Assembly (NCBI GenBank): GCA_910578785.1
Contig: CAJTSJ010000054.1
Span: 1 to 8,361 of the forward strand
Direction: 5' to 3'
From: an uncultured Muribaculum sp.
Lineage (GTDB): Bacteria; Bacteroidota; Bacteroidia; Bacteroidales; Muribaculaceae
DNA length: 8,361 bases
Shown: one piece after another, positions 6,709 to 8,361 of the stretch
Layout: each line of letters opens with the position of its first letter
Position numbering within the stretch: the stretch's first letter is position 1
The notes under the pieces: model-generated
Told to the model about the DNA's origin: nothing
The model's input: only the letters and a program-made list of their open reading frames with translations
Database searches by the model: none
Translations under genes and position numbers: made by a program

Positions 6709-7608
6709 TTACTTCTTTGCGTCGGGAGCTTCGTTGACGCCTACTACTTCGACATCAAACACAAGCATCTCGTTCGGGCCGATACCTGCGCCGGGCTGTC
6801 CCTGCGGGCCGTAGCCGAGGTTGCCGGGGATGTAGAGAGTGGCCTTGCCGCCCTTCTTGAGCATCTTAAGGCCTTCGCCGAAGCCGGGAACCACGCTGCG
6901 CGGGCTGAAGCTTGCAGGACGGTCCTTGGTGCTGTCAAACACCTTGCCGTTGGTGAACTTGCCGGTGTAGTATACATACACGCGGTCCTTGTCGGTGATG
7001 GAGTCGCCTTCGCCTGCATTCTCAATCTTATAGGCAAGACCGGAGGGTGCTATCTGCACTGCCGGGTCGGCCTTTCTCACTGAGTCAAGATAAGCGTCGC
7101 CGGCGGCAACGTTGGCAAGAGCCTCGGGCGAATTGGCCATCTCGGCCATCTTACGCTCTTCGGCACGTGTCTCTGCACGCTGTGCCAGCTGCTGGAACTC
7201 CATGCCTATCATCTGCACGTTGGGCAGAGTGTCGGAATTGAACGCCTTCTTAAATTCGGCCATCCACTTCTCGGCATTGATGTCGCATCCGAGCTGCTTC
7301 ATGGCATAGACGCGCTGCTGGGCCATGCGCAGACCCATGTTAAGACCCTGGATATACGACTGGTCGGCAGTGTCGATGGCCATTGCAGTCTGTATACCGC
7401 GAAGGAATGCGGCCTTGTCCACAACCTCTCCGGGCTGCTTTTCAATCATGTCGGCGGCCTGTGCTCCTGAAAGAAATCCCCAGGTAGCGGTCAAAGAGTC
7501 GTCAAAGGCCTTATCTTCGGCGCTTACGGCCGAAGTGGATGAATTTCCGCAGGAACTGATGCCCGCCAAAACGGCAAACGCGCCTGCGGCTAAAATCAAT
7601 TTTTTCAT
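6709..7608 (-). CDS. FKBP-type peptidyl-prolyl isomerase lipoprotein (FkpA/Mip-like)
   Basis: This is predicted to be a folding catalyst acting outside the cytoplasm that isomerises Xaa-Pro peptide bonds. From the ATG at 7608 it has 299 residues. An in-frame TTG two codons upstream (7614) is a possible but less likely start. The signal peptide ends in a lipobox (GISSC, Cys20); the following residues (GNSST) lack the acidic surface-export signal, so a periplasm-facing anchor is likely. Residues about 35-165 form a mostly helical FKBP_N-type dimerisation region. The FKBP domain runs from about 185 to 291 with YYTG (Tyr214), VFDS (Phe224-Asp225), Phe234, LGYG (Tyr266) and MLVFDVEVV (Phe284). The Trp that floors the pocket in FKBP12 is Phe243 here (VVPGF), so activity may be altered. 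It follows the cytoplasmic FKBP gene by 22 nt and shares its transcript. Confidence 0.92.
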   Translation of the reverse strand: MKKLILAAGAFAVLAGISSCGNSSTSAVSAEDKAFDDSLTATWGFLSGAQAADMIEKQPGEVVDKAAFLRGIQTAMAIDTADQSYIQGLNMGLRMAQQRVYAMKQLGCDINAEKWMAEFKKAFNSDTLPNVQMIGMEFQQLAQRAETRAEERKMAEMANSPEALANVAAGDAYLDSVRKADPAVQIAPSGLAYKIENAGEGDSITDKDRVYVYYTGKFTNGKVFDSTKDRPASFSPRSVVPGFGEGLKMLKKGGKATLYIPGNLGYGPQGQPGAGIGPNEMLVFDVEVVGVNEAPDAKK

Positions 7609-7630
7609 AATCAATCTGTTAATGCTATGT

Positions 7631-8251
7631 TTAGTTTACTTTTATAAGTTCTACGTCGAATATCAGCGTCGAGTTCGGGCCGATTACGTTGCCCGCGCCG
7701 TTGGGGCCGTAAGCGAGGTTGGACGGAATGAACAGACGCCACTTTGCGCCTTCCTTCATCAGCTGAAGAGCCTCTACCCAACCCGGAATCACCTGGGTCA
7801 CGCCGAATGTGGCGGGCTGGCCGCGCTCTACCGAGCTGTCAAATACGGTTCCGTCGATAAGCTTGCCGGTGTAGTGCACCGTCACCTGGTCCTGGGCGGT
7901 GGGCTGCTTGCCGCTACCCTCTTCGAGCACCTCATACTGCAGACCCGAAGCTGTGGTTTTCACCTCGACGCGCTTGCCGTTTTCGTCGAGGAATGCCTTT
8001 CCGGCCTTCTCGTTGACTTCACCCATCTTGGAGGCCGCTTCGCGCTGCTCTGCCTCCATGGCTTCAAAGAAATTCTTTATCTCGAGCTTGGCCTCGTCAT
8101 ACGACATCTTGGGTTCGGCTCCTTCAAACACTGCCGCTACGCCGTCGGCGAAGTCCTTGACATTGATGGTCTTGATTCCCGAAGCACGGAAATTATTTCC
8201 CATGCTTAAGCCTAAAGCATAGCTTATGCGGTCTAAATTTTGGTTATCCAT
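7631..8251 (-). CDS. Cytoplasmic FKBP-type peptidyl-prolyl isomerase (FklB-like)
   Basis: The protein has 206 residues, the same length as I recall for E. coli FklB (FKBP22), and no signal peptide, so it should act in the cytoplasm as a proline isomerase and chaperone. The N-terminal region (about 1-95) is helical and of FKBP_N type: it opens with RISYALGLSMGNNF and has a charged helix over 52-85, expected to form a V-shaped dimer. The FKBP domain (about 102-205) keeps the pocket residues: Tyr127 in HYTG, Phe137-Asp138 in VFDSS, Phe149, Val154-Ile155, Trp158 in VIPGW, Tyr181 in LAYG and Phe198 in LIFDVEL. It should be catalytically competent. The ATG at 8251 begins directly with the conserved N-terminal helix. 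It is the first gene of a two-gene operon with the lipoprotein FKBP, behind a canonical promoter. Confidence 0.94.
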   Translation of the reverse strand: MDNQNLDRISYALGLSMGNNFRASGIKTINVKDFADGVAAVFEGAEPKMSYDEAKLEIKNFFEAMEAEQREAASKMGEVNEKAGKAFLDENGKRVEVKTTASGLQYEVLEEGSGKQPTAQDQVTVHYTGKLIDGTVFDSSVERGQPATFGVTQVIPGWVEALQLMKEGAKWRLFIPSNLAYGPNGAGNVIGPNSTLIFDVELIKVN

Positions 8252-8297
8252 AAAATTATATAATTAAAAATACATTTTCATTCGTGCATACAAGTTA

Positions 8298-8328
8298 CAA
8301 ATATAGGCAGAATATTTGGATTGTCAAA
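8298..8328 (-). promoter_or_regulatory. Canonical Bacteroidota promoter of the FKBP operon
   Basis: On the minus strand, TTTG (8328 down to 8325), exactly 19 nt of spacer and TATATTTG (8305 down to 8298) match the Bacteroidota primary-sigma consensus TTTG-N19-21-TAnnTTTG without a mismatch. The -7 element lies 46 nt before the ATG at 8251. This leaves an A+T-rich leader of roughly 40 nt with no Shine-Dalgarno sequence, as is common in this phylum. Confidence 0.9.
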
Positions 8329-8361
8329 AACTATCGCTTTCACTATATTTTTAATTAAACA

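Noticed and set aside
5138..6814. A 558-codon open frame on the plus strand, antisense to mutS
   Set aside because: It lies almost wholly inside the unmistakable mutS gene and shows no recognisable domain. Open antisense frames are expected where the codons TTA, CTA and TCA are rare, as in this G+C-rich gene.
7609..7614. TTG at 7614 as the start of the lipoprotein FKBP
   Set aside because: An ATG two codons later (7608) gives a standard MKK signal peptide, so the TTG is unnecessary.
7325..8209. A 294-codon plus-strand frame running antisense across both FKBP genes
   Set aside because: It crosses two clear genes and their intergenic gap and encodes no recognisable domain; the FKBP frames explain the sequence.
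1..8361. CRISPR array, tRNA or rRNA genes, insertion sequences, defence or secretion systems
   Set aside because: No repeat-spacer pattern, cloverleaf, rRNA sequence, transposase or toxin-antitoxin-like pair was seen on either strand; almost all the sequence is covered by conserved housekeeping genes.

Overview
The window looks like an ordinary chromosomal housekeeping stretch from a member of the Bacteroidota, most likely order Bacteroidales. The evidence is a textbook Bacteroidota promoter (TTTG, 19-nt spacer, TATATTTG) ahead of the last operon, A+T-rich intergenic regions between fairly G+C-rich genes, few recognisable Shine-Dalgarno sequences, a MutS amino terminus of the Bacteroidota type (TPLMKQY), and a lipoprotein with acidic residues just after its acylated cysteine. 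A Muribaculaceae-like gut bacterium would fit the base composition, but that family-level guess is inference only.

Region 1 (1-2336, plus strand) is a tight run of three genes with 9-nt gaps: the 3' end of a queG-like epoxyqueuosine reductase, ribF (riboflavin kinase/FAD synthetase), and a 382-residue tandem Rid-fold protein related to the FkbO/Hyg5/XanB2 chorismatases. They are probably co-transcribed. Region 2 (2342-2869, minus strand) is a small thioredoxin-fold lipoprotein gene that converges on the Rid gene with only 5 nt between the stop codons. Region 3 (2870-3072) is a 203-bp divergent intergenic region with a promoter-like sequence for the lipoprotein and a repeated ATTGAGGGG word. 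Region 4 (3073-3837, plus strand) encodes a single-span membrane protein with a periplasmic OmpA-type peptidoglycan-binding domain. A strong hairpin at 3885-3923 follows it and probably terminates transcription from both sides.

Region 5 (3965-6580, minus strand) is a complete mutS that starts at GTG. Region 6 (6709-8251, minus strand) is a two-gene operon of FKBP-type peptidyl-prolyl isomerases: a cytoplasmic FklB-like protein first, then a lipoprotein FKBP. It has a canonical promoter at 8298-8328 and an intrinsic terminator at 6641-6676.

The genes serve separate functions: tRNA modification and flavin cofactor supply, envelope attachment and redox chemistry, DNA mismatch repair, and protein folding on both sides of the inner membrane. 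I found no mobile element, CRISPR array, RNA gene, defence locus or biosynthetic cluster, and no evidence of a new multi-gene system. The points most worth a second look are the chorismatase-like Rid protein, the possibly surface-exposed thioredoxin lipoprotein with a nearly leaderless promoter, and the paired FKBPs with different pocket residues.
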